Assembly (NCBI RefSeq): GCF_033807535.1
Contig: NZ_CP136856.1
Span: 1,793,001 to 1,857,000 of the forward strand
DNA: 64,000 bases
Direction of reading: 5' to 3'
Source of the DNA: Oceanisphaera sp. IT1-181
GTDB taxonomy: Bacteria > Pseudomonadota > Gammaproteobacteria > Enterobacterales > Aeromonadaceae
The notes beneath the pieces were generated by a model. The model was given only the letters and a program-made list of their open reading frames with translations, was not told where the DNA came from and did not search any database. Below, piece by piece: positions 1-8,657 of this stretch. The translations under genes and the position numbers were made by a program. Position 1 is the first letter of the stretch, and the number at the start of each line of letters is the position of its first letter.

Positions 1-253
1 CTGCAATGGCGGTAATATCATCTAAAAAAGAGATAAAATCCAGAGGAAAACACAAGCTTGTTGAAAATAGCACTTAACTCAATCAGGGCAAGGCTTGGCG
101 GGGTAATTACATCTACTATTCCGCATTAAATTAGCAGAATTTAAAACCATAAATAACATTAATAGCGAAACTATAAACCACCAACAGGCCAATTGTGACT
201 GAGTTCTCAGTTATTAAATTTCGCAGCGCCAGCGACAGAGACATTTTGTTTTT
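1..253. other. AT-rich non-coding stretch at window edge
   Basis: No supported gene is complete here. On the minus strand, positions 1-43 can be read as the start of a protein (LDFISFLDDITAIA) that would leave the window. Its only in-frame start candidates are TTG at 55 or CTG at 43, and neither has a clear ribosome binding site, so it is not called as a gene. The rest is AT-rich and carries no hairpin or ORF that I recognise. Confidence 0.4.
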
Positions 254-941
254 GTAGGGCCCGTGTCGTAGGTAAAAAGTATTCGGGCCGGTTTGGCTGT
301 AGGTTTGGATCTAAGGCCATCCAGCTACGCTGGCCCCGCGAAGTCCTCTTCGCCGAAGAGACGGCGGGCTACAAGGACATTTGGTTTTTCGATCTTATGT
401 AGGGCCCGTATCGTAGGTAAAAAGTATTCGGGCCGGTGTTATTTTAGGTTTGGATCTAAAACCATCCTGCTTCGCAGGACCCGCGAACAAGTTGCGGGCT
501 ACAAGGACATTTGGTTTTGTAGGGCCCAATTTATTCGGGCCGGTTTGGCTGTAGGTTTGGATCTAAAACCATCCAGCTATGCTGGCCCCGCGAACAAGTT
601 GCGGGCTACAAAGGGCATTTGGTTTTGGTTTTGGTTTTGGTTTTGGTTTTGTAGGAGCCAATTTATTCGGCTCGGTTTGGTTCTTAAAACCATCCGCTAA
701 CGCGGACCGGCGAATAAATTGCCGGCTACAAGGGCATTTGGTTTTGGTTTTGTAGGAGCCCGTCTCTCCAGCAAAGAGGACTTCGGCACGGTTTGGTTCT
801 AGTGGCGCGTAGCGCCACCAAGATCTTCAAACCGCGCAGCGTTAACAAAGGGCACCTACAAAGCACACCTCGTTTAACATTGATGTGGTTTGTAGGTTCT
901 TGTTTTACTACGTAAAACCGGCCAGCTAAAGCGGCCTCTAC
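254..941. repeat. Tandem array of five REP/BIME-like palindromic units
   Basis: Units start with GTAG at 254, 399, 519, 651 and 752. Each complete unit has the order GTAG, hairpin A, GGTTTGG linker, a small hairpin such as CCAGCTACGCTGG, hairpin B, CTACAAG. Units are separated by a spacer like GACATTTGGTTTT. Stems differ between units but stay paired: GGGCC/GGCCC and GAGCC/GGCTC in hairpin A, CCCGC/GCGGG and CCGGC/GCCGG in hairpin B. The GTAG head before a palindrome is the known layout of REPs moved by RAYT/TnpA-REP transposases; no such transposase is in the window. The fifth unit is composite and ends in the stop codon of the neighbouring histidine kinase. A 135-codon open frame through the array is an artefact of the repeats. 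Confidence 0.85.
617..650 (+). repeat. Short GGTTTT tandem repeat
   Basis: The spacer between REP units three and four is expanded to about five copies of the hexamer GGTTTT. The other spacers carry only one or two copies. It looks like slippage of the common spacer sequence. Confidence 0.8.
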
Positions 942-3634
942 CGCTCGCTTAAGCTCTGTTTTAACAAGCTAAGTTGTGCGGCGCTGGGTCTTTGCTGCTG
1001 TTGTAATTCCTGCAATATAACGTGTGCTTGGGCGGCAAGCTCAGTGAGTGCGTGCCGTTCTGCACGTTGGGCAAGTGTCGCCATCAGCTGTTGGGCATCT
1101 GGCCAGTTTTTTGCGGCCATAAGCGCGGTTAACTGCCAGACCGCATCTTGTTGTTGAGCTAAAAATTCTGCGCGCGCGGCGGGACTAACACTCGCTTGTT
1201 CGGCTTGCACCTTTTCAGCTTGAGAGGTGGCGGGCAGAGCCAGCTGTTTAGCGGTTTTCTGCACGCTTTTTTGCCCTGTTCGCTGGGTTTGCTGCTGCGC
1301 TATTTGCTCGACTAAAGCCTGATACAGCGCAAAGCGATCCACGGGTTTGGTGACATAGCAGTTCATGCCGGCACTGAGGCTAATTTCACGGTCTCCGCGC
1401 ATGGCACTGGCGGTTAAGGCAATGATGGGAATATCGTGCTGGGTGTTGAGTTTGCGAATTTGGCGGGTGGCTTCAATGCCATCGAGAATTGGCATTTGTA
1501 AATCCATTAAAATGGCATCAAATGATTGCCGGCTCATCAGCTCTACCGCTTGGCGACCATTGTCGGCAATCGTGGTCGACACGCCCACTTGATTTAAAAA
1601 CTCCACGATTAATTGCTGGTTCATCCGGTTGTCTTCGGCCAACAAAATTTGTTTGCCCAGTAATTGGCGACGATAATCCGACAATTGATACTGATTAATG
1701 GCGAGTGGCTCCAGTCGCCCACTGCTCTCTGGCGCCAGCACGCGGCTCACACTTAAGCGTAAACTTTGCTCGGTAATGGGTTTGGCTAAATAGTGCGTAA
1801 GACCCAAAGCCCGCATTCTGTCTGCCACTTTATCTTGGCCAAAGGCGCTCATCACCACCACCGCAATGTGCACAAGGTGCTCATGGCTGCGCATAAAGCG
1901 CGCTAAATCTAGGCCATCGTCTTGCACAAGGCAGCAGTCAATCAGTGCCAAGCTCAATTGCTCACCCTGCTTTTGCAATAACTCTTTGGCCGCACTCACA
2001 CTATTAGCCCTATAAACAATCAAGCCTAACTGGCGCAGTAACTGGCTGGTGACCTCAAGCACCAGCGCATTATCGTCCACCAACAGCACTTTTTTACCTT
2101 GATAAGCGGCCACCGGCGCCAACGCTTTATGCTCGGCAATCTGCAACGGCAGGCTAACGGTAAAGGTTGAACCTCGCCCTGGTCGGCTATCAACGGTAAT
2201 GGTGCCCTGCATCAGCTGCACTAAATGGTAGCTAATGCTTAACCCCAAACCGGTGCCGCCATACTTACGCGTGGTACTGGCATCCACTTGGGTAAAGGCA
2301 TCAAATAATCGCGCCAGCTGATCTGGAATAATGCCGATACCGGTATCTTTAACGGCAAAACATAATCGGGGCTCGGGGCTTTCATCCAGACTAATGCTGA
2401 TCACCACCTCACCGCGCTCGGTAAACTTAATCGCGTTGTTAACCAAGTTGATCAGTACTTGGCCAAGGCGCAGCGGATCACCGCGCAGCCAGTTGGGGAC
2501 ATTGGCGGCTTTATCAATGATCACTTCTAACTGCTTATGCTCAGATAAGTCGGCAAATAAACTGGAGAGTTTTTCGAGCTGTTCATTTAAATCAAACGCT
2601 ATGTCTTCCAGCTCTAACTTGCCCGCTTCTACCTTGGTTAAATCTAAAATATCGTTGATTAACAGCAATAAGTTATCGGAAGATTGACTGATTTTTTTTA
2701 AATATTGCTGTTGAGTTAAGGCCAAGGGCGTTTGTTGCAGCAAAGACGCAAAGCCAATAATGGCATTCATGGGGGTGCGTATCTCATGACTCATATTGGC
2801 TAAAAAGTCTGTTTTAGCCCGTGCCAGCTCAAGAGAGACTTGGCTCACTTTGCGCAACTCTTTGTTCTGTAACGCCAACACCCCCAACCCAAGGCTAAAA
2901 CTAACCAGTAGCCACAGCAGTAAGGCTAACTGCATGTTTTGTAAATGCTGTTCAGACGCTTGCTGCCACTGGACTTTATAGTGCAGTAACACGTCTTTAT
3001 TATCGGTGAGTAAGGCGTAGCGCTGCTGCACCAAAGGGGTGAGGCTTTGACGATATTGTTGATAGTAATCAAACACTTCTTGATTAAAGGTTTGCACTTC
3101 GGTATGCCAGCGGCTGGCATCATCATCCAGCGCGTATAAATACTGCAAATTGGGCGCATTGAGGTACAAACGGCTGCGCATGAGCAAGATAGAATAATAA
3201 CTGTCGTCTTTGTCCACCACAGCCCGTACTCGTTCGGAAAAGGCGTTGAGCGCATAGCGACTGTGCATATCCGCGTCTTGTAGCGCCTGTAACTGTTGCT
3301 GATAGTTAACGAGCGTGGTTAACACGTCATCAAGCCCAACAAAAGGGGGGCGTCTGTTTTCAATAAACGTTATAAACTGGTGATTGATTCGAGATAACTC
3401 GTTTATTTTTTTATTGAGCAATAAGTCTTGGTCCGCGTTGATCACCACTTTGCGCTGCATATCATGTAAGGCGGACACCACCGGCTCTATGCGCTGCTCT
3501 AACTGCAGGTAATGCCGATGCTGCCAGTATTGATTGCCTGCATAGCCGAGCAACAATAACGACATCATGAGCGCATATCCCAGCACGGCGATGCGCGAAA
3601 AGTGAGAAAAACTTCGTTTTGCTACCGTCATCAT
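938..3634 (-). CDS. Hybrid sensor histidine kinase with two receiver domains
   Basis: This 898-residue inner-membrane kinase has TM1 near residues 12-34, a periplasmic helical region to about 235, and TM2 near 236-255. There is no obvious HAMP domain. The HisKA dimerisation helix follows, with phospho-accepting His283 in MSHEIRTPM, then a HATPase domain (N box near 400, DTGIG, GGTGLGL). Two receiver domains follow, with likely phospho-Asp566 (LALIDCC) and Asp711 (ILMDLQMP). The C-terminal 80 residues are helical and resemble an HPt module but lack the usual histidine motif, so phosphate must pass to another protein or this domain is inactive. It is divergent from the carrier gene at 3704, with 69 bp between them. 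The TAG stop is formed by the outer end of a repeat unit. The signal sensed is unknown. Confidence 0.9.
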   Translation of the reverse strand: MMTVAKRSFSHFSRIAVLGYALMMSLLLLGYAGNQYWQHRHYLQLEQRIEPVVSALHDMQRKVVINADQDLLLNKKINELSRINHQFITFIENRRPPFVGLDDVLTTLVNYQQQLQALQDADMHSRYALNAFSERVRAVVDKDDSYYSILLMRSRLYLNAPNLQYLYALDDDASRWHTEVQTFNQEVFDYYQQYRQSLTPLVQQRYALLTDNKDVLLHYKVQWQQASEQHLQNMQLALLLWLLVSFSLGLGVLALQNKELRKVSQVSLELARAKTDFLANMSHEIRTPMNAIIGFASLLQQTPLALTQQQYLKKISQSSDNLLLLINDILDLTKVEAGKLELEDIAFDLNEQLEKLSSLFADLSEHKQLEVIIDKAANVPNWLRGDPLRLGQVLINLVNNAIKFTERGEVVISISLDESPEPRLCFAVKDTGIGIIPDQLARLFDAFTQVDASTTRKYGGTGLGLSISYHLVQLMQGTITVDSRPGRGSTFTVSLPLQIAEHKALAPVAAYQGKKVLLVDDNALVLEVTSQLLRQLGLIVYRANSVSAAKELLQKQGEQLSLALIDCCLVQDDGLDLARFMRSHEHLVHIAVVVMSAFGQDKVADRMRALGLTHYLAKPITEQSLRLSVSRVLAPESSGRLEPLAINQYQLSDYRRQLLGKQILLAEDNRMNQQLIVEFLNQVGVSTTIADNGRQAVELMSRQSFDAILMDLQMPILDGIEATRQIRKLNTQHDIPIIALTASAMRGDREISLSAGMNCYVTKPVDRFALYQALVEQIAQQQTQRTGQKSVQKTAKQLALPATSQAEKVQAEQASVSPAARAEFLAQQQDAVWQLTALMAAKNWPDAQQLMATLAQRAERHALTELAAQAHVILQELQQQQRPSAAQLSLLKQSLSER

Positions 3635-3703
3635 CTTTTGTACCCTAGGTCTAGTGGTATACTTATATTCTTCGATAAAACAATAATATAACGAGATAAC
3701 CTA

Positions 3704-5071
3704 ATGTCCGTAGACGTTCCACAGCAAACCCTGACGGTAAAGGCCAAATGGGCCATTTTAATTGCCGACATTCTGCTATTTGTCATCCTGCTGAATACCC
3801 TGCCGTTTGATGAAGGCGTGACTAAGGGCTTAAGCCTGCTGATTTTTATTGCCGTGCTGTGGTTGACCGAAGCACTGCATATTACCATTACTGCGCTCTT
3901 GGTGCCGCTGTTAGCCGCGGGCTTGGGTATTTTAACGACCAATGACGCCTTGAGTAATTTTTCTAACTCCATTATTTTTCTGTTTTTGGGGGGCTTTGCG
4001 CTGGCCGCCGCCTTGCACAGTCAGCAATTAGACCGCTTGATTGCCAGCCGGATTTTGTATCTGGCTAAAGGTCGCTTGAGTGTGGCGGTGTTGCTGCTGT
4101 TCTTTACCTCGGCCTTTTTATCCATGTGGATCAGTAACACTGCTACCACCGCCATGATGCTGCCGTTGGCCTTAGGCTTATTAGCGTGCTTGGACGCCGA
4201 GCGCCATTATCGCACTTATGTATTCGTGCTGCTGGGCGTGGCATACAGCGCCAGCATCGGCGGTATCGCCACCTTAGTGGGTAGCCCGCCTAATGCCATT
4301 GCCGCCGCCGAAGTGGGTTTGAGCTTTAACGAATGGATGGCACTGGGCTTGCCGGTCACCTTGATACTGCTGCCCATCGCCATCGCTATTTTATATGCCT
4401 TGTTCCGCCCGCAATTAAATGAGCGCATTGAGCTGGCCGCCGAGCAGATTGTCTGGACCGGACAACGCAAAGTCACCTTAGGTATTTTTGCCATTACGGT
4501 ATTTTTATGGGTATTTTCCAGCCCCATTTCTGCGGCGTTGGGCAACCTAAGTTCGTTTGACACCATAGTGGCGCTGCTGGCCATCGCCTTAATTGGCATT
4601 ACCCGCGTGGCCGATTGGAAACACATTGAAAAACACACCGACTGGGGCGTGCTGCTGTTGTTTGGTGGCGGTTTAACCTTAAGCCATGTACTCAAAGAAA
4701 CCGGCACCAGTTTATTTTTGGCGAGCTTTTTAGCGGATATGCTGGGCACGGCGAACCCGTTTGTGATCTTATTGGTGATCACCGCCTTTGTGGTGTTTTT
4801 AACTGAGCTGGCTTCTAATACCGCCAGCGCCGCCCTGCTGATCCCGGTGTTTGTGGCGGTGTCAGAAGGCTTAGGCTTGTCGCCGGTGATGGTGGCATCT
4901 GTGATTGCGGTGTCCGCTTCCTGTGCCTTTATGCTGCCGGTGGCCACCCCACCTAATGCCATCGTATTTGGCTCTGGGTTTATTCAACAGAAACAAATGA
5001 TGCGTGCCGGTATCGTACTCAATTTGGCCTGTATTGGCGTGCTCTCGGCTTATTTTTATGCCTTTGGCTAA
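3704..5071 (+). CDS. DASS/SLC13-family sodium-coupled anion symporter
   Basis: This 455-residue polytopic membrane protein has the two inverted structural repeats of the divalent anion:Na+ symporter family. The paired signature motifs SNTATTAMMLP (about residue 147) and SNTASAALLIPV (about residue 388) form the sodium and carboxylate binding hairpins in this family. ATPPNAIVFGSG near the C-terminus is the matching proline/asparagine stretch. Likely substrates are C4-dicarboxylates, citrate or sulfate with Na+; the sequence does not decide which. It is transcribed divergently from the histidine kinase, which might point to shared control, but this is only positional. A hairpin-T terminator lies about 240 bp downstream. 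Confidence 0.9.
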   Translation: MSVDVPQQTLTVKAKWAILIADILLFVILLNTLPFDEGVTKGLSLLIFIAVLWLTEALHITITALLVPLLAAGLGILTTNDALSNFSNSIIFLFLGGFALAAALHSQQLDRLIASRILYLAKGRLSVAVLLLFFTSAFLSMWISNTATTAMMLPLALGLLACLDAERHYRTYVFVLLGVAYSASIGGIATLVGSPPNAIAAAEVGLSFNEWMALGLPVTLILLPIAIAILYALFRPQLNERIELAAEQIVWTGQRKVTLGIFAITVFLWVFSSPISAALGNLSSFDTIVALLAIALIGITRVADWKHIEKHTDWGVLLLFGGGLTLSHVLKETGTSLFLASFLADMLGTANPFVILLVITAFVVFLTELASNTASAALLIPVFVAVSEGLGLSPVMVASVIAVSASCAFMLPVATPPNAIVFGSGFIQQKQMMRAGIVLNLACIGVLSAYFYAFG

Positions 5072-5142
5072 CGCAGGTCAGCACACTGCTCACTGAGCAG
5101 TAGTCCGCTGTAACAGCGATGAAAACAGGGCTTAACCCAATA

Positions 5143-5280
5143 ATTTTTTGCAACGGAATCCACAGAAGAACACGGAAAAATAATGATAAGATCTGAAAGT
5201 AACGCTTTTGGATAATGGCCAAACACAAGTGCATCATAGAGCAGCCCTCACCCATTAAAGGCTTTTGTGGTTCCACGCCT
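5143..5280 (+). repeat. Partial copy of the GCCACGGAA-ended repeat element
   Basis: The left end (TTTTTTGCAACGGAATCCAC) and the inner block with GATCTGAAAGT-like sequence and GGCCAAACACAAGTGCATCA match copies at 38453, 60587 and, more distantly, 35473. The right end is lost after GGTTCCACGCC. Small open frames crossing it have no family resemblance. Confidence 0.7.
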
Positions 5281-5307
5281 GTTATACCGTTTTACTTAAG
5301 AAATCCG

Positions 5308-5335
5308 ATAGCCGCTTATCCAGCGGCTATTTTTA
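5308..5335 (+). terminator. Rho-independent terminator
   Basis: ATAGCCGCT pairs with AGCGGCTAT around a 5 nt loop, followed by TTTTT. It is the first good terminator after the DASS carrier gene. The stretch from here to 5676 holds no gene I can support. Confidence 0.75.
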
Positions 5336-5676
5336 TGGGCCTTTTTGGCGCGCTAAGCAGCTTCACACTCAATTTATGGCACAGTGGCGCGCACTGCCTT
5401 ACCAGTAAAGCGTGCTGACAAAAGGTGTTTAATACGATGTTTATGCTAAAAACCAAAAAACCACACATCAACTACTAATTAGCAGCCTGCTAGCATAAAA
5501 CTCTAGCCACACCACAAAAACCAGCCCTAGGCACCAGCTGAGCTTGCTTATGCCATTGACCACTTGGCCTTAACGCACTGGCCGCACCAGTGGATAGATT
5601 GATTTTGGTGCTGGGGCTCCTTATTCTGCGCGCCACTTATCTATCCTTAGCGGTAAAGACCAATCAAGGAGTTATT

Positions 5677-7155
5677 ATGAAACGAGAACAATGGGGCTCG
5701 CGCACCGGGTTTATCCTCGCCGCCGTGGGTTCGGCCGTGGGCTTGGGTAATATCTGGCGCTTCCCTTATATGGCGTACGAAAATGGCGGGGGGGCGTTTT
5801 TTATCCCTTATCTGTTTGCCATGCTCACGGCGGGCATTCCGTTTATGATTTTGGAGTTTACCCTCGGGCATAAATATCGCTCGGGTGCCCCCAAAACCCT
5901 GCGCGCCCTCAACAATAAGTTTGAATGGTTGGGTTGGTTTCAGGTAATGATCTCGGCCATGATCGCTTTCTACTACGTAGTGGTGATTGCCTGGGCCATT
6001 TCTTATGCTTATTTTGCCTTTACTCAAGCGTGGGGCGAAGACAGCAATGCCTTCTTCTTTGGTGAGTTTTTAGGTGTCGCAGACGACAGCGCGCCCTCAA
6101 ACTTAGGTAGCTTGCAATGGCATTTGTTACTGCCCTTGTGCTTGGCGTGGGCCGCTACCTACTTTGCGACTTACCGTGGCGTTAAAGGCGGCATCGAAAG
6201 AATTAATAAAATATTAATGCCGCTGCTATTTGTGATGGTGTTATTACTGATCGGTCGCATTATCTTTTTACCGGGCGCGCTGGATGGCATTAACTGGCTG
6301 TTAGAGCCGGACTTTAGCAAGATCTGGGATCTTAAAGTGTGGTCCGCCGCTTACGGGCAAATCTTTTTCACGCTCAGCGTGGGTTTTGCCATCATGCTGT
6401 CTTATGCCAGCTATTTACCTGAAAAGTCTGATATCAATAATAACGCCTTTATGACGGTATTGATGAACTGCGGCTTTTCTATGCTGGCCGGTATCATGAT
6501 TTTTGGCGCTTTGGGCTATATGGCCCAAGCCCAAGGTAAAGACCTCACCGACGTGGTCAGCTCTGGCGTAGGCTTGGCGTTTGTCACCCTGCCCACCGCC
6601 ATTAACTTGCTGCCCGCACCTGGTATCATGGGCCCCTTGTTCTTCTGTGCCTTAATGTTTGCCGGTATTAGCTCGCATATCTCTATTGCTGAAGCCGTGA
6701 CCACGGGGTTAATGGATAAATTAGGTTGGAGCCGCCCTAAAACCGCCACCGTATTTTGTTCGGTGGGCTTAGTGGTCAGCTCGCTCTACATCACCCAAGG
6801 CGGCATCTTGCTGCTCGACTTGGTGGATTACTTCATCAATAACATCGCCTTGCTCAGCTCTTGTTTGGTGGAGTTACTGCTGGTGGGCTGGCTGTGCCGC
6901 TTATCTGACTTTAAAGAACATGCCAATCGCTTGTCGGAATTTAGCATCGGCCTGTGGTGGACAGTGTGCATTAAGTTTGTCTCTGTTGGCATCTTGCTGA
7001 TCATCTTGTCGAACAACATCAAAACCGCCTTTAGCGAAAACTACGGCGGCTATTCAAACTTTGAAGTGAATACGTTGGGCTGGGGCGTGTTGGCCTTGAT
7101 GCTGGTATTGGCAGTGGTCATTAACCTTAACAGTAAGCAGGAGGTGCGCTCATGA
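5677..7155 (+). CDS. metP: NSS-family sodium-dependent amino acid transporter (MetP-like)
   Basis: This 492-residue neurotransmitter:sodium symporter begins with the hallmark TM1 sequence GSAVGLGNIWRFPYMAYENG, in which the unwound helix binds Na+ and the substrate amino acid. The ATG at 5677 is preferred to upstream in-frame starts because AAGGAG lies five bases before it and the family motif begins at once. About eleven or twelve membrane segments follow. A 33-residue MetS-like subunit overlaps its stop codon (ATGA). In Corynebacterium glutamicum MetP and MetS together import methionine and alanine, so the same pairing here suggests a neutral amino acid substrate; the exact substrate is inferred. 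Confidence 0.88.
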   Translation: MKREQWGSRTGFILAAVGSAVGLGNIWRFPYMAYENGGGAFFIPYLFAMLTAGIPFMILEFTLGHKYRSGAPKTLRALNNKFEWLGWFQVMISAMIAFYYVVVIAWAISYAYFAFTQAWGEDSNAFFFGEFLGVADDSAPSNLGSLQWHLLLPLCLAWAATYFATYRGVKGGIERINKILMPLLFVMVLLLIGRIIFLPGALDGINWLLEPDFSKIWDLKVWSAAYGQIFFTLSVGFAIMLSYASYLPEKSDINNNAFMTVLMNCGFSMLAGIMIFGALGYMAQAQGKDLTDVVSSGVGLAFVTLPTAINLLPAPGIMGPLFFCALMFAGISSHISIAEAVTTGLMDKLGWSRPKTATVFCSVGLVVSSLYITQGGILLLDLVDYFINNIALLSSCLVELLLVGWLCRLSDFKEHANRLSEFSIGLWWTVCIKFVSVGILLIILSNNIKTAFSENYGGYSNFEVNTLGWGVLALMLVLAVVINLNSKQEVRS

Positions 7156-7253
7156 GCACAGGCGCCATTATCATGTTAATCATAGGTTTAGGGATTACTT
7201 GGGGCGGTGCCGCCTTATGTATCCGCTTGGCCATGAAAGCTAACAAGCGCTAA
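7152..7253 (+). CDS. metS: Small MetS-like NSS transporter subunit (33 aa)
   Basis: ATG overlaps the TGA of the transporter (ATGA), and GCAGGAGG lies just upstream, so translation is coupled. The product is a 33-residue single-pass protein, MSTGAIIMLIIGLGITWGGA followed by ALCIRLAMKANKR. A hydrophobic helix ends in a basic tail. This fits the MetS family of methionine/alanine importer small subunits, which are required for activity of the MetP partner in Corynebacterium. It is below normal gene-finder length. A strong terminator starts 40 bp after the stop. Confidence 0.85.
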   Translation: MSTGAIIMLIIGLGITWGGAALCIRLAMKANKR

Positions 7254-7293
7254 CCAAAGTAAAGCTTATCAAGTGTCGTACGCGGCAGTAACG

Positions 7294-7325
7294 ACGGTCA
7301 ACTCCTTTGAGTTGACCGTTTTTTT
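7294..7325 (+). terminator. Rho-independent terminator after metPS
   Basis: ACGGTCAACTC pairs with GAGTTGACCGT across a CTTT loop and is followed by seven T residues. Confidence 0.92.
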
Positions 7326-7399
7326 ATGTCAAATAGCACAGTGCAACTGTTTTTTGTGCCACGTGTTTTAGGTGAAAGGTATTGAGCTACGGTGTGGTG

Positions 7400-7705
7400 T
7401 TTTTGGTTTAAATATTAAATCTCAAAAACAGCCAGCTACGCTGGCCCGCCGAAGTCCTCTTTACCAAAGAGACGGGCGGCTACAAGGGCGATATCTTTTG
7501 TAGTGTGGCCGTCTCTACAGCGAAGAGGACTTCGCCACTGTTTTGCTGTTGTGTTCGGCTATAAAACCCTACAAGGGACATTTGGTTTTGTAGGGCCCAA
7601 TTTATTCGGGCCGATTTTGCTTTAGGTTTGGATCTAAGGCCATCCAGCTACGCTGGCCCCGCGAAGTCCTCTTTACCAAAGAGACGGCGGGCTACAAGGG
7701 CAAAC
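7400..7705 (+). repeat. REP/BIME-like repeat cluster
   Basis: Three units, whole or partial, occupy the gap between metS and the DUF3025 gene. The cleanest runs from GTAG at 7590 to CTACAAG near 7700. It has hairpin A GGGCCCAATTTATTCGGGCC, CCAGCTACGCTGG, and hairpin B with the long core that itself folds on CTCTTTACCAAAGAG. A middle unit near 7500 carries GTGGCC...GCCAC-type pairing. Confidence 0.8.
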
Positions 7706-7817
7706 ATGGCCGGCTACACATCAAAGGCCTTTGCTCTTCTCGCTCCTGAGTCACGGCGCTGATCGACGCGTTAGCCTTATGTTATGATGTGCCAATTTTA
7801 AGAAGTGAGTAGTAATC

Positions 7818-8603
7818 ATGGATTGGGATCCCGATGTGTTCCAGCGTAATGCCCTGCTCGCACAACTAGCGGGCTTAATTGATATTGACCATCAGCAATG
7901 GCCGACGGTTGCCGAGCTCAATGTGCACTTAAACCCGTCATTATCCGGTGAGCCCTTGCCGGTGCGCTTTATTAATGACGCAGAATTTAATGCGCTTAAT
8001 TGCTACTACGAACAATCAGTGGCGCAAGGCTTAGTGCCCACTCGCGAGCAAAACTGGCATGATCTTTTTGGCGCGCTGATCTGGGCTTTATTCCCGCAAA
8101 CCAAAGCCTTACTCAGCCGTTTGCACATGGACGACATTAGCGCTTTAGGCTTAAAACGCACGCCAAGGCGGGATCGCATTACCCATTTTGATGAATGTGG
8201 TTTGGTGTTAGCGGTCACCGATAAAGACGAAGTACAAGCGCTATTAAAACAACATGCTTGGCAGACGCTATTTATAGAACAACGCGCCCGCTTTGGCCGC
8301 CAGTGGCAGCCGTTTATTTTTGGTCACGCCTTATACGAACAGGCCTTGGCACCCTTTATTGGCTTAACGGCCAAATGCGTGCTGATTGAGGTGGAGCCAA
8401 GCTTTTTTACGCTGACTCGCGCCGAGCAATATGCCCGCCTCGACCCACAGTTGGCCATTGAGCTTGAGCGCTCGGCCTTGTTTGACCAGCCGAGATCCTT
8501 ACTGCCGCTGCCATTACTGGGCATTCCCGGTTGGTGGCCCGCAAACGAGGATCCAGCTTTTTATCAAAATCAGGATTACTTTCGTCCGCGTCGTAACAGA
8601 TGA
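7818..8603 (+). CDS. DUF3025 domain protein
   Basis: This 261-residue soluble protein matches my recollection of the DUF3025 family: WHDLFGALIWALFPQTKALL near residues 76-95, RDRITHFDECGLVLAV near 120-135, and a C-terminal LPLPLLGIPGWWPANEDP segment. Function is unknown. The conserved H-F-D-E and GIPGWW stretches suggest a catalytic or binding pocket, but no activity is established. There is no signal peptide. It stands 54 bp before lpxM in the same direction and may share a transcript with it. Confidence 0.82.
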   Translation: MDWDPDVFQRNALLAQLAGLIDIDHQQWPTVAELNVHLNPSLSGEPLPVRFINDAEFNALNCYYEQSVAQGLVPTREQNWHDLFGALIWALFPQTKALLSRLHMDDISALGLKRTPRRDRITHFDECGLVLAVTDKDEVQALLKQHAWQTLFIEQRARFGRQWQPFIFGHALYEQALAPFIGLTAKCVLIEVEPSFFTLTRAEQYARLDPQLAIELERSALFDQPRSLLPLPLLGIPGWWPANEDPAFYQNQDYFRPRRNR

Positions 8604-8657
8604 TTTATGCGGATTTTTTTCTTACACTGCCCGCTTCATTATTAAAAGGAATCTGCT

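Noticed and set aside
293..700. 135-codon open frame
   Set aside because: It is made wholly of REP-type repeat units and shows internal repetition of the repeat translation; no family resemblance.
254..941. CRISPR array
   Set aside because: Repeat units are long, variable, palindromic and separated by a common spacer, not by unique spacers; no cas gene is present.
254..941. Integron attC cassette array
   Set aside because: No cassette ORFs between units and no integrase; the GTAG head and paired palindromes fit REPs better.
5215..5418. 67-codon plus-strand frame
   Set aside because: It overlaps a repeat copy and a terminator hairpin; composition gives no protein-like pattern.
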